DNA from: Diphasiastrum complanatum
Taxonomy: Eukaryota; Streptophyta; Lycopodiopsida; Lycopodiales; Lycopodiaceae
Direction: 5' to 3'
Assembly (NCBI GenBank): GCA_029204225.1
Contig: CM055108.1
Span: forward strand, 25,177,803-25,241,802
Length of the DNA: 64,000 nucleotides
Within the stretch, counting starts at the first letter, position 1. Every line of letters begins with the position of its first letter. A model generated the notes under the pieces. That model searched no databases. It saw only the letters and a program-made list of their open reading frames with translations, and was not told the DNA's origin. Shown here piece after piece: positions 46,701 to 50,160 of this stretch. The position numbers and the translations under genes are program-made.

Positions 46701-49450
46701 TTCAACTCATCGAAAGAAGGCCTCATCTCCTATAAAGACAACATCGTCACAAATTTTTGATAGGCCAAAGGTAGACTATTAAGCATGATGGATACCAACA
46801 TAAGTCTGGAACACTTTCGGCAACTACACAAGTTGCCCTCTCAGATCTTTCATTCGAGTACTGATTCACCTGCACGCATCTTTAATGTATGTAGCTTGTT
46901 AGTTAAGAGCAAAAATTCGAGATTCATTTACAGTCTCGTATAAATTCTTCAGAATATACCAAGCCTCGGGTCCAACAGGATCCCTAATGTGAGGTATAAT
47001 CATATCTTTAATAGACAAGTTAATGATATGATGGGCTTTTCTCCTCTGCTTCTAATACTCTCGCAACTCCCTGTCTGTAGTAGGAGGTATCTCCACACCT
47101 TTGACAATGTCCCAATATTCTCGATCTTGGAGAATATTTTGCATCTTAAATTCTCATATGCTAAAGTTTGTACCATCTAGGTTACTAGACTCTGGTAACA
47201 CAACATCATTCAATCCTGCTATTGTCAAACAACCATACTCATGTGTAATAACTTAATGACATGTTTAACATTAGCCATAGTATTCCACTCAAAGACTAAA
47301 CACATTCCATTGAAATATCATCACGTTTGAGATCTGATTACAAAAGGAGAGCTCAATGTCGAGTTCGTAAAATCAAAAGACATGATTGCAGATATACTGA
47401 CAAAGCCGTTGGACAAAACATTATTCCAAAAGCACAGAAAGTCGATTGGGATCGGATGAAAAGGGTGTATCATTCAAGAGGGAGTGTTGGAAATGGTGAA
47501 CTCCACAACCCCTTTCCGACAGTCTCGACTGTCGACACATTCGACACACTCGACAACGACAACATGTCGGCAATCGACATCGACAATGATCAACAACAAC
47601 AATATTCAACGATAGTCAACACATTTGAATTTGATGTCGAATTCGAAGCTTAGCCGCCGTGAAGAGTTAACACCTCATGCTCAGCTAAAACCACGATTAC
47701 AAGAGTTAGCACGTAGTTAGTTAGAGTTAAGCATCAACCTCTCTTGTAATGAGTAGTTAAATTATTTTGTAATGACCCCATCGGGGATATGTATCAAATT
47801 ACTGCAATTAGATAATACAGAGGCAGTTAGAAGAGAGAGAGAGATAAGTGTGAGTGAAGGGACAGAATACTGCAAGTCAGTCAGTCCACTCCATCTAATA
47901 CAAAGAAATCTTGAAATACATTGTCCTTCCAAGCATTGTTCGTGTGATGCATGTTTATTTCTGATTGTTATATTGTCTGTGATTGGCATTAGCGTAGATC
48001 CGGTTGTTTATCCCGCACACACGCATTTCCGCTACATAGACTTGAAGCTGAAAATGCAATTTATGGATTACATATGTTGGATGATAATGCTTTGTAAGAG
48101 TGCTTAATAAATACATCAAGACCATAGCTTTGAGGAGTCCATTACAAATATGCACGTTGTGCTGCTTGTGAAAACGGCAAAGGGATAAAAAGGACACCAT
48201 ATACTCTACATTTGCAGACTCTAAATTCATCAATCCAAATTGTTCATTGCACTTTCGTTGAATAAGTTACCATGTCAGAATTCGTGCTTGTGATAATTCA
48301 CTTAAGCATCAATGTGTTGCTACAATGTACCCAGTTGAATTACGAAGAGACTGAAGTGATCACTTCCACTGAAGTAAAGAACTCACAGATAATGTTTAGG
48401 CCCCGATAGCTCATAGCTTGAATTTGCATAATTCACGTCAACTATATTTTTGGCTTAGCATAGTCAAATTTACTTCTTGTATCATAATGCACAATATCTA
48501 CTTTGTACATCCATAGGAAGGCATAGCCAAGATTGGAGAAAGAGGCTTCACTCTTATCCAACTCGACTGTAGCGAAATTGGATGAGAGTGTTGCTGTGTC
48601 CTCCAAGAGCCAGGCTCGAGTCTTTGGTTGCTGCAGAATAGTGTTACCCTGCAGTAGGGGATAGTATTCCCAATTGCAGTCTGTGACATGAATAAATTAC
48701 TGAATTTTTCATCTTGAAATTGTAGTCTGTGACATGAATAGATTACTAAATTTTTCATCTTACCTTCAATGTCGAGATCATCTTTTCTTCCTGCTCGACC
48801 TCTTGGAACACCTGCTGCCAATAGCTCCATTCACACTCCTCCGTTTGCAATTCCAAAAAGGGATTTTCTGCTTCTGCATGCGAATCCATCTCCCCTTCTG
48901 ATGAATTTATCCCCCCAAAACAGTGGCAACTGAACGAAAGGGGAAGTTTGCATTTTCCAAATATTACTGTGTTCTTCCCCGTGACTGCGACTTCAGTGTT
49001 GAAATTTGACCGGCTATTGCCTGCCAACCGCATTTTGAAATGTAAAATGAAGGCAGAATTTTCAGATTCAAGTCGAAACGAAGGCAGTTTTCAAGAAAAT
49101 CACGAAAATCTAATGAGGGAAACTGCGAAAGATTTTCAGGCAAACTTATTTGATGGACACAAATGTCGTCTTGACAGGTAAATGTAGTCAGTCTTAGTGC
49201 AATTACCGTCAGCATAGAACCTGCCAGCCATGGATTGCAGTCCATTTCCATTTCCAGATTGATTCTTAAGATGAAGATGAAGGTGTAGCATGCAACGCCA
49301 AGGCTTGGCATGTTGTTGGCAAAGGGATCTTCCGACAGCTCCTGCTGCTGCTGCAATTGTGTGGCATTGCGAGAAGGAATGCAGCAGGAAATGGGGTTCA
49401 ATATTAGGACAGCAGGCAGCCAAGGAAGACGATAAGATCGAAGCTGCCAT
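800..49450 (-). CDS. EX1: EXECUTER protein (EX1/EX2 family), complete 12-exon gene with giant introns
   Basis: Joined minus-strand exons: 49450-49207, 49020-48764, 39358-39242, 10424-10359, 5727-5621, 5500-5419, 5281-4667, 3806-3674, 1985-1834, 1322-1248, 1128-1036, 904-800. All introns are GT-AG and all phases agree, giving 681 residues. Known of the family: EX1 is a nucleus-encoded thylakoid protein at grana margins. Singlet oxygen oxidises it, FtsH degrades it, and this triggers retrograde signalling. Seen here: an N-terminal Ser/Ala-rich plastid transit-like segment; UVR-type helices at about 170-228 ([26 protein letters not shown]); [18 protein letters not shown]; a variable acidic middle at 292-496; and the C-terminal SOS domain (formerly DUF3506) at about 540-681 with [36 protein letters not shown] and [13 protein letters not shown]. 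Trp636 aligns with the singlet-oxygen-sensing Trp643 of Arabidopsis EX1. I chose the start because it opens a typical transit peptide. EX1 versus EX2 is not settled, although the length favours EX1. Confidence 0.92.
1036..1128 (-). CDS. EX1: EXECUTER exon 11 (sensor tryptophan)
   Basis: A 93-nt symmetric exon, residues 617-647: [20 protein letters not shown] followed by [11 protein letters not shown]. The Trp at 636 lies in the NPxW(V/I)DGE context of the Arabidopsis EX1 Trp643 that singlet oxygen oxidises. The acceptor is GGCACAG and the donor AAG|GTAAGG. Confidence 0.94.
1248..1322 (-). CDS. EX1: EXECUTER exon 10
   Basis: A 75-nt symmetric exon, residues 592-616: [20 protein letters not shown] then EELGV. 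It corresponds to the VAFRAKIG...PEEFGV segment of EX1. The middle ([12 protein letters not shown]) is more diverged than the flanks. The acceptor is TGTGCAG and the donor GTG|GTAGGG. Confidence 0.9.
1834..1985 (-). CDS. EX1: EXECUTER exon 9 (start of singlet-oxygen-sensor domain)
   Basis: Residues 541-591: [20 protein letters not shown], then [20 protein letters not shown]. It is nearly identical to family consensus. The acceptor is TATGCAG. The donor GAG|GTTGTC is weak, but exon 10 continues directly with VAFRA as in the family. Confidence 0.93.
3009..3063. repeat. (GA)n microsatellite in EXECUTER intron 8
   Basis: A perfect GA run between exons 9 and 8. It creates spurious Arg-Glu or Leu-Ser reading frames in both directions. 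The rest of 1986-3673 contains nothing else recognisable. Confidence 0.98.
3674..3806 (-). CDS. EX1: EXECUTER exon 8
   Basis: 133 nt, residues 497-541. It encodes [20 protein letters not shown] and then [14 protein letters not shown], ending MDPLS plus a split Gly codon. It matches LTLSQAQNRQQLSG...FRRI...DPLDG of EX1. The acceptor is TAATAG and the donor AGTG|GTAGGC. The phase (0 in, 1 out) exactly fills the gap between exons 7 and 9. Confidence 0.92.
4667..5281 (-). CDS. EX1: EXECUTER exon 7 (acidic middle region)
   Basis: The largest exon at 615 nt, residues 292-496, phase 0 at both ends. It starts [12 protein letters not shown] and holds a charged, poorly conserved linker. It then carries [20 protein letters not shown] followed by [15 protein letters not shown], which match the KFVIGDIVDRLSGN and ESLRSPANLE regions of EX1. 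The donor is AAG|GTATGC. Confidence 0.93.
5419..5500 (-). CDS. EX1: EXECUTER exon 6
   Basis: An 82-nt exon, residues 264-291, carrying [20 protein letters not shown]. It corresponds to the GAPLFEIFLTLDGKG segment of Arabidopsis EX1. The acceptor is CTCACAG and the donor CAG|GTAGAC. Intron 5, upstream of it, is only 120 bp. Confidence 0.92.
5621..5727 (-). CDS. EX1: EXECUTER exon 5
   Basis: Residues 229-264, starting [20 protein letters not shown] and ending KNYTA plus a split Arg codon (phase 2). The acceptor is TCTGCAG. The donor CCAG|GTTCCT is weak, but it is fixed by the protein match across the junction (NYTAR|HLATA). Confidence 0.92.
6670..6812. repeat. Short tandem duplication in EXECUTER intron 4
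   Basis: Two diverged copies of a roughly 70-bp unit built around CACTGGACCAAGTGTC and CACTAGACCAAGTGTC, each followed by a (G)GCA(C/T)(A/G)TG block and a GTCAA motif. It lies in noncoding intron sequence. A partial further copy may precede it at about 6600. Confidence 0.6.
7014..7126. repeat. Direct repeat of about 40 bp, spacing 71 bp
   Basis: The segment containing TAGAAAGCATTTTCTACAAA occurs twice, starting at about 7029 and 7100, with nearly identical flanks. It is noncoding and inside intron 4. Confidence 0.75.
7424..7975 (+). mobile_element. Possible 3' remnant of an LTR retrotransposon
   Basis: An open stretch of 108 codons (7424-7750) matches nothing I recognise. It is followed by ACATTGAGGGCAATGTTTTA and a purine tract (AAAAAGGGGGAG at about 7955-7967), then TGTTATC. 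The GAGGGCAATGT plus polypurine tract plus TGTT order is typical of the 3' end of plant gypsy-type elements, where the LTR begins. I could not find the LTR end. From 7976 to 10358 I see only AT-rich intron sequence. Confidence 0.35.
10359..10424 (-). CDS. EX1: EXECUTER exon 4 (second UVR motif)
   Basis: A 66-nt symmetric exon, residues 207-228: [16 protein letters not shown], then MADVGL. It matches the EERYxDAxxLRDxAGxGL segment of EX proteins. The acceptor is TTGCAG and the donor TTG|GTATGT. It joins in phase 0 to VGWWAG of exon 5. Confidence 0.92.
10470..11085 (+). mobile_element. 5'-truncated LINE, ORF2 C-terminal end and tail
   Basis: Broken frames read DSRCVALML then [10 protein letters not shown] and [10 protein letters not shown]. 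These match, in order, the C-terminal part of the LINE ORF2 at 27.9-28.1 kb ([15 protein letters not shown] ... QAHITQFF). A noncoding 3' UTR follows and ends in CATTAATAAAGCTTTC and a TTTC/CTCT-rich tail at 11047-11085, as in the 28.4-kb copy. It lies in EXECUTER intron 3, close to exon 4. Stops make it non-coding. Confidence 0.7.
11229..11577 (+). repeat. Possible solo LTR
   Basis: The segment begins TGTTAGGATATATTG and ends GATTCTATCA. It has a TATA-like AGTATAAGGACACC at about 11420 and poly(A)-signal-like sequence, giving LTR-like size and ends. No second copy, primer site or target duplication was found, so this is tentative. Confidence 0.3.
11590..11815. repeat. Degenerate GC-rich minisatellite
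   Basis: Imperfect repeats of CTGACCTGGCGCTGCC and related words, far more GC-rich than the surroundings. It immediately precedes the LINE ORF1-like reading frame and may be its 5' leader. Confidence 0.75.
11876..12730 (+). pseudogene. LINE ORF1-like protein, one in-frame TGA
   Basis: A single frame of about 284 codons with one internal TGA at 12158-12160. The N terminus is basic and proline-rich ([14 protein letters not shown]). The middle is a heptad-patterned coiled coil ([19 protein letters not shown], then two more SLAKQLEE-type repeats). The end has [15 protein letters not shown], which resembles the conserved start of the L1-type ORF1 RNA-binding domain. It lies directly upstream of a LINE RT start. 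Known role: ORF1 coats LINE RNA. It is a pseudogene by its stop and by loss of the adjoining EN region. Confidence 0.6.
12700..12851 (+). pseudogene. LINE ORF2 RT domain start, cut by copia insertion
   Basis: The frame reads [20 protein letters not shown] and then [16 protein letters not shown], the usual entry into LINE RT domains (helix, KA-D). The coding sense continues at 17127 beyond the copia element as [17 protein letters not shown], the FPxxWxxxxLxPI motif that should follow. One LINE was therefore split by the insertion at 12852-12856. Confidence 0.75.
12857..13245 (+). repeat. 5' LTR of the copia element
   Basis: 389 bp, starting TGTTAGGAAATTATGG and ending TTCTGAATTCTATCA, directly followed by the tRNA-Met primer site. 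It matches the 3' LTR along its length with scattered substitutions and small indels. Confidence 0.95.
13246..13918 (+). other. Copia leader with primer binding site and low-complexity repeats
   Basis: TGGTATCAGAGCCATC at 13246 is the initiator tRNA-Met complement. The rest is a noncoding leader full of imperfect ATCTG(G/A)-GGCAGGT-like words, with no conserved protein. Confidence 0.8.
13919..14860 (+). pseudogene. copia gag with CCHC zinc knuckle
   Basis: Broken frames read [15 protein letters not shown] near the start. The capsid-type region follows ([20 protein letters not shown], then [16 protein letters not shown]). A Lys-rich segment precedes one zinc knuckle, [14 protein letters not shown] (C-x2-C-x4-H-x4-C), at about 14660. 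Stops and a frameshift near 14400 inactivate it. Known role: nucleocapsid of the element. Confidence 0.88.
14830..16740 (+). pseudogene. copia pol (protease, integrase, RT start), internally deleted
   Basis: The protease motif reads DYGATQHM where DSGAT is usual. GAG-pre-integrase and integrase follow: [46 protein letters not shown], then the core end SIMEWPRE-like (broken) and [20 protein letters not shown] begins at about 16460 ([20 protein letters not shown] ... [10 protein letters not shown]). At about 16617 it jumps to the RNase H tail ([20 protein letters not shown]). The YVDD catalytic part is deleted. Confidence 0.9.
16741..17121 (+). repeat. 3' LTR of the copia element
   Basis: 381 bp, starting TGTTAGAAATTAATGG directly after the purine tract and ending CTGAATTCTATTA. 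It is followed by the target duplication GACCT. Confidence 0.95.
17127..17260 (+). pseudogene. Continuation of the split LINE RT
   Basis: Directly after the copia target duplication the frame gives [17 protein letters not shown], then a degraded NDPR-type segment. It joins to the frame ending at 12851 if the copia element and one GACCT copy are removed. Further downstream the match is lost. Confidence 0.65.
17261..17290. repeat. (CA)n microsatellite
   Basis: Fifteen AC/CA units inside degraded LINE sequence. Confidence 0.97.
17450..18500 (-). pseudogene. LINE ORF2 C-terminal half, minus strand
   Basis: Read on the minus strand, the order is [50 protein letters not shown], then [20 protein letters not shown], and later [19 protein letters not shown] with CHLCSL. 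This matches the thumb and C-terminal cysteine region of the LINEs at 26.8-28 kb and 31.5-32.4 kb. Several stops are present. The YADD-containing part is missing; upstream lie a (GA)n tract and the gypsy insertion. Confidence 0.88.
18527..18600. repeat. (GA)n microsatellite
   Basis: A perfect GA run of about 74 bp at the upstream edge of the minus-strand LINE fragment. 18601-18834 shows only simple, purine-rich sequence. Confidence 0.98.
18840..19282 (+). repeat. 5' LTR of the gypsy-type element
   Basis: Starts AGTTATGGACTCGGCTC and ends GTATTCGTAACT. It has a TATA-like CTATAAGTAGGG at about 19090. The ends form a perfect 5-bp inverted repeat. Confidence 0.93.
19313..20066 (+). repeat. Tandem repeats in the gypsy-element leader
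   Basis: Units of about 77-90 bp share GAGGCTGTCCAGCGCCCTAC and a T-rich ATTTTTTCCATCAGATTT segment. The first three copies (from about 19313, 19394 and 19471) are clear and the later ones degenerate. They stay open in frame but the protein is not family-like, so they are probably noncoding leader repeats. Confidence 0.8.
20250..21327 (+). pseudogene. Ty3/gypsy gag
   Basis: The frame starts [19 protein letters not shown], a coiled segment, then a Pro-rich spacer. The gag core follows: [29 protein letters not shown], then [13 protein letters not shown] and [20 protein letters not shown]. In-frame TAG codons occur at 20697 and about 20739, and a frameshift near 20930 leads into 21000-21327. 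No zinc knuckle was seen. Known role: capsid of the element. Confidence 0.85.
21544..22869 (+). CDS. Gypsy aspartic protease fused to an unknown 220-residue tail
   Basis: An open frame of 441 codons. Residues about 70-215 are a retropepsin of the RVP_2 type: [19 protein letters not shown] with the catalytic DTGS, then [20 protein letters not shown] and the flap-to-end region. In autonomous relatives RT follows here. Instead the frame runs on for about 220 residues ([20 protein letters not shown] onward) with no RT motif I can recognise. It is hydrophobic and rich in Val, Asp, Ser and Ile. The frame is still open although the gag upstream is broken. The ORF may extend 5' of the chosen ATG (open from about 21403). 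Confidence 0.6.
   Translation: MATPVDLHMAYGYTFHDGPIVYSLADFVDTRLDEYAVLLDAYLGQNVSVDASVIMPTYVVPFVDHIILDAGREYNALVDTGSTHSFISSYISTRIRATPVPASQPLNVEVARSHSFPSSQMIQGLDYRIGDFSGQADFYISLKHYDIIFGAAWFSSLGTIAMDLSQQTLSVTHAGQHHSLADIDSQGDYQLVTRKQFMRSLPKAQDAALLSIQSTSLAASLSPFVGPLPQVDAPSDLEVVVVCLVPIFLDSQILYSVVIPGFIDIQAIYLGGISTIAFAHTSDSPPGSVIGAVSSPLVSISPSLESVMADVPVDFYGVLHGSTFDGSLAIGDQVVSSFALLHGSLLKVCEPPHDISTVPYMIHAPLALIIIHFPSEDICEMVTITYLGYLYAGIFLDEYTGILQPPCVSTYRFAAVHADAMDICHSWLLRIAWFPFGPVDW
22870..24050 (+). other. Internal region of the gypsy element without recognisable domains
   Basis: T-rich sequence with partly open frames (22981-23376 and 23246-23932) rich in Trp, His, Phe and Cys. I see none of the RT, RNase H or integrase motifs expected at this place. 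Words such as (G/C)ATTGCTTGG and CATATTGCTTGGTTTC recur (for example near 22836, 23061 and 23979), which suggests internal duplication. Confidence 0.6.
24060..24289 (+). pseudogene. Chromodomain-like end of gypsy integrase
   Basis: The frame reads [20 protein letters not shown] then IDVFYHTP and LADQD, ending in a TGA at 24287. The V-x-F/W-G-x-P-x-x-E-A-T-W-E-P pattern is the chromodomain that ends chromoviral pol. It appears to be the only pol remnant after the protease. Confidence 0.78.
24337..24779 (+). repeat. 3' LTR of the gypsy-type element
   Basis: Preceded by a T tract and GCAGGGGAG (purine tract). It has the same length and ends as the 5' LTR and is followed by AGGTG. Confidence 0.93.
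24985..26200 (-). pseudogene. LINE ORF2 endonuclease to RT start, minus strand
   Basis: Minus-strand frames give [20 protein letters not shown] (the GDFNART motif of APE-type endonuclease with N changed to D), [20 protein letters not shown], and [11 protein letters not shown] (SxxVVDY for the usual SxIDY). A linker region follows. Near 25200 it reads [20 protein letters not shown] and [17 protein letters not shown], the RT entry. It is interrupted by the gypsy insertion, and the C-terminal half of an apparently related LINE lies at 18500-17450. Confidence 0.85.
26395..28471 (+). pseudogene. LINE ORF2, RT palm to C terminus and 3' UTR
   Basis: Frames with shifts near 26700, 26850 and 27466. 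They give [20 protein letters not shown], then [13 protein letters not shown] with the YADD catalytic box (about 26825). Next come [75 protein letters not shown], and a Cys/His segment CQLCSL...[11 protein letters not shown]. The ORF ends QLSRS then TAG at 28244. A short 3' UTR runs into a (CT)n tract. It is 5' truncated, and the sequence around 26395-26690 is too degraded to read as RT with confidence. Confidence 0.9.
28469..28559. repeat. (CT)n tract at LINE 3' end
   Basis: A perfect CT run of about 90 bp placed where the LINE 3' UTR stops (after GTTAATAGTAATAATTCTAATT). A second LINE fragment starts straight after it. Confidence 0.97.
28590..29340 (+). pseudogene. LINE ORF2 endonuclease domain, plus strand
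   Basis: Frames read [20 protein letters not shown], then [20 protein letters not shown] (intact GDFNART), [40 protein letters not shown]. Frameshifts occur near 28770 and 28920 and a TAA near 29030. It ends near 29340 without an RT domain. This is the plus-strand counterpart of the minus-strand piece at 24985-26200. Confidence 0.85.
29341..31263. other. Gene-poor intron sequence with a possible gag scrap
   Basis: Mostly unrecognised sequence. Around 30200-30620 a broken plus-strand frame reads [20 protein letters not shown], loosely like the start of a gypsy gag (a W-L-D motif). That is too weak to name with confidence. Confidence 0.3.
31264..32445 (+). pseudogene. LINE ORF2 reverse transcriptase, best-preserved copy
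   Basis: From 31496 the frame is open for more than 310 codons with LINE similarity. It reads [20 protein letters not shown] (YADD), [78 protein letters not shown], then a C-terminal region to about 32440. Upstream, the [13 protein letters not shown] motif is still readable with shifts (about 31393-31440). The open frame continues to 32596 but the last 50 codons are AT-rich and not LINE-like. 5' and 3' truncated, so almost certainly dead. Confidence 0.88.
32670..32961 (-). repeat. Truncated 3' LTR of the minus-strand copia element
   Basis: Matches 36840-37131 over its whole length with few substitutions. The similarity stops abruptly at 32670, so the rest of the LTR is lost. Confidence 0.85.
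32973..33164 (-). pseudogene. copia RT tail and RNase H start, deleted
   Basis: The frame reads [20 protein letters not shown] then [14 protein letters not shown], the region just before RNase H, and ends VVESLAN and a stop. The DxD and later RNase H residues are missing, so a deletion joined this to the 3' LTR side. Confidence 0.85.
33142..36003 (-). pseudogene. copia gag-pol: two zinc knuckles, protease, integrase, RT
   Basis: One frame of about 950 codons with only two in-frame stops (at 34726 and about 34594). In order: knuckles [14 protein letters not shown] and [14 protein letters not shown]; protease [17 protein letters not shown]-pre-integrase [13 protein letters not shown] with CDSCMLGK; integrase [28 protein letters not shown] and [20 protein letters not shown] (the D, D and E residues are present). 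An acidic spacer (EEEEEE) follows. RT comes next with [39 protein letters not shown] and the YVDD box in [13 protein letters not shown]. The RT is intact to eye. Confidence 0.93.
36004..36550 (-). pseudogene. copia gag N-terminal part
   Basis: On the minus strand it starts [20 protein letters not shown] and [20 protein letters not shown], typical of copia gag. There is a TGA at 36236-36238 (after AKEMWDELA), then [21 protein letters not shown] shift of one base near 36000 separates it from the pol-containing frame. Confidence 0.88.
36564..37131 (-). repeat. 5' LTR of the minus-strand copia element
   Basis: 568 bp; on the minus strand it starts TGTTATCCTAGATTGG and ends ATTATATAACAG before the primer site. 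It contains several ACATGCAAGCAA-type short repeats at 36668-36790. Confidence 0.85.
37132..37660 (-). pseudogene. Degraded LINE ORF2 linker region, minus strand
   Basis: The stretch GACACTCAGCATCATATC and neighbours align in order with the LINE linker at 25.33-25.56 kb. On the minus strand 37240-37140 reads [17 protein letters not shown], like the RT entry FTxExxxxAxxK. The copia 5' LTR abuts it at 37131, so the copia element probably inserted into this LINE. Confidence 0.5.
38171..38436. repeat. Tandem duplication, unit about 144 bp
   Basis: AGATTTGTAGGAGGTATTCA and the following sequence occur twice, starting at about 38171 and 38315, with moderate divergence. It is noncoding and between the copia element and EXECUTER exon 3. 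Confidence 0.8.
39242..39358 (-). CDS. EX1: EXECUTER exon 3 (first UVR motif), stranded between giant introns
   Basis: A 117-nt symmetric exon (phase 0 at both ends), residues 168-206. It contains [20 protein letters not shown] and ends VMRDLK, the first UVR-type helix pair of the family. The acceptor is GAGCACAG and the donor AAG|GTATTG. It lies 9.4 kb from exon 2 and 28.8 kb from exon 4, with transposons on both sides. It is too short for simple ORF calling, but its match to the family in order, length and phase is very good. Confidence 0.92.
39359..41727. other. Intron 2 sequence with no recognised feature
   Basis: About 2.4 kb of AT-rich sequence upstream of EXECUTER exon 3. It has no long frame and no motif I can name. 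I see no further exon here, and exon 2 to exon 3 phases already agree. Confidence 0.6.
41741..42398 (-). mobile_element. hAT-like MITE, inverted partner copy, truncated
   Basis: The reverse complement of the MITE at 43313-43817. The right terminal repeat CGTAGTTGCACTACGATTCT (minus strand) and inner sequence match. The other terminal repeat is lost at a poly-T tract (about 41728-41742). About 310 bp of extra sequence (about 41906-42213) interrupts it, including an 18-G run and CCCCCCC/GGGGGGG blocks that could pair. Confidence 0.75.
42076..42093 (+). repeat. Poly-G tract in a G/C-block cluster
   Basis: Eighteen consecutive G residues, preceded within 80 bp by blocks of 7 C, 7 G, 7 G and 6 C. 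This is very unlike the AT-rich surroundings. Such tracts are prone to sequencing and assembly errors. Confidence 0.9.
43313..43817 (+). mobile_element. hAT-like MITE, 505 bp, with 8-bp TSD
   Basis: An 8-bp duplication ATTCTAAC flanks it (43305-43312 and 43818-43825). The terminal inverted repeats are CATAGATGCA at the left and CATAGTTGCA (reverse complement) at the right. They run on into GAATCGCG-type palindromic words. There is no coding capacity. An 8-bp TSD with short TIRs is the hAT signature. It contains a (TA)n and (ATT)n tract at 43662-43730. Confidence 0.85.
43662..43730. repeat. (TA)n followed by (ATT)n
   Basis: About 48 bp of AT dinucleotides and then ATT trinucleotides inside the MITE. 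Confidence 0.95.
43850..46185 (-). pseudogene. Degenerate copia element, minus strand
   Basis: From the 5' side on the minus strand: a primer-site relic (GCTCTAGTACCA on plus, about 46172), then gag [20 protein letters not shown] and [13 protein letters not shown] (start 45886). A zinc-knuckle relic and [20 protein letters not shown] come next, then integrase [14 protein letters not shown] (about 44540). RT has [11 protein letters not shown] where YVDD is usual (about 44440), and RNase H is at 44058-43870 ([20 protein letters not shown], with D for the first catalytic residue). Large internal deletions and many stops. It lies in EXECUTER intron 2. Confidence 0.85.
46380..47220 (-). pseudogene. 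Second copia fragment (gag joined to integrase), minus strand
   Basis: The minus strand reads FDELNAVLL-type gag, then [20 protein letters not shown]. It is joined directly to [14 protein letters not shown] and the integrase tail ([10 protein letters not shown]). It resembles the family of the 12.9-kb copia element ([29 protein letters not shown]), with protease and most integrase deleted. Confidence 0.8.
47290..47484 (+). pseudogene. copia RNase H tail and purine tract, plus strand
   Basis: The frame reads [20 protein letters not shown] then [14 protein letters not shown], the conserved end of copia RNase H. A purine tract (CAAGAGGGAG) leads into TGTTGG. The 5' part of the element is missing. 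Confidence 0.85.
47485..48021 (+). repeat. LTR downstream of the copia RNase H tail
   Basis: Starts TGTTGGAAATGGTGAAC directly after the purine tract and ends near TATCCCGCACACA. It contains CGACA-rich repeats (47515-47590). The right end is a guess because no second LTR is available. Confidence 0.6.
48680..48763. repeat. Short tandem repeat next to the EXECUTER exon 2 donor
   Basis: GTCTGTGACATGAATA followed by a TTACTNAATTTTTCATCTT segment occurs twice, at about 48680 and 48725. The second copy runs into the exon 2 donor site (TTAC on plus). Confidence 0.8.
48764..49020 (-). CDS. EX1: EXECUTER exon 2 (N-terminal conserved helix)
   Basis: Residues 82-167. The acceptor TTGGCAG follows a pyrimidine-rich stretch and the donor is AAG|GTAAGA. 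The end of the exon, [19 protein letters not shown], matches the conserved W-x-x-W-x-x-x-F-x-E-V segment that precedes the first UVR motif in EX proteins. It ends in phase 0, as exon 3 requires. Confidence 0.88.
49207..49450 (-). CDS. EX1: EXECUTER exon 1 (start, transit peptide)
   Basis: Residues 1-82 begin [14 protein letters not shown], a Ser/Ala-rich, acid-poor start typical of plastid import signals. The frame runs open to a TGA at 49136, so the exon must splice before that. The donor G|GTAATT at 49206 is phase 1 and joins in frame to exon 2 at 49020. The intron is 186 bp. This first junction is inferred from splice sites only, because transit peptides are not conserved. Confidence 0.7.
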
Positions 49451-50160
49451 CTATCTATCTGTGTTTACAATTATACATACTGCTGACTGAGTAATCTATG
49501 GCGTCGCCCTCTTTCTCCGAGGATCGTCGTTTCTCTGTAATTGCTTGCTTTCTTTCTTCTCCCGATCCATCCTCCTCTATTCCTATAGCCTACTACTCCC
49601 ATTGCAATAGAAAGAAATACAAAGCATTTGGGCTACCCACTTATGTCTTGCCACGTGGCATTTTTACAAGTGTCACATGCAAAGGATTTCACCCTAATCC
49701 CATAGTAGAGTTTTTGCTGACATGGCACACTCTCATTTGGTGAGAGCACAGCCATATAAGTGGCGGTGCCCCTTTTTTTTTTTAATACATGTTAAGCTAC
49801 AAATGGTTCTTATATAAAACATATACAAAATGTCACTACATAGTGGTCGAGATTCGAGCCTGCACCGTTCTGGCAACTCTACCCATATACACCACGGCGA
49901 CGGATGCGGTGCCCTTCTTGAAAATAATGACGTGTGTCGTTTCTTGTTCGTAGATCATGTGCTACATACAGGCTGCCTTTGTATTCGGCGTGCTCCCAAT
50001 GAATGCATGGTACTTAAAGCAAATCAATTGGTATAGAGCAGATATATGTGAATATCCCAAGTGCGCAAACAAAAAGGGGAGTCAAAGCAACGTGAGGAAT
50101 GCAAGGGATGCTTTCATTCATACATACACAGACTCTTATGCGAACTGAGCGCACGCTCTG
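49451..50160. promoter_or_regulatory. Upstream flank of EXECUTER (probable promoter and 5' UTR)
   Basis: No conserved gene is visible. A minus-strand TATA-like ACTTATATGG occurs near 49753-49762, about 300 bp from the ATG, which could set a 5' UTR of roughly 270 bp. There is also a plus-strand open frame at 49498-49743 starting MASPSFSEDRRFS. It has no similarity I know and is probably chance. Confidence 0.3.

Noticed and set aside
47327-47653. 108-codon plus-strand frame
   Set aside because: It overlaps the copia RNase H tail in another frame and runs into the LTR; not a gene of its own.
49498-49743. Plus-strand 81-codon frame starting MASPSFSEDRRFS, divergent from EXECUTER
   Set aside because: No similarity, no visible introns or continuation, and it overlaps the likely EXECUTER promoter. 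Left as chance, although a small divergent gene cannot be excluded.
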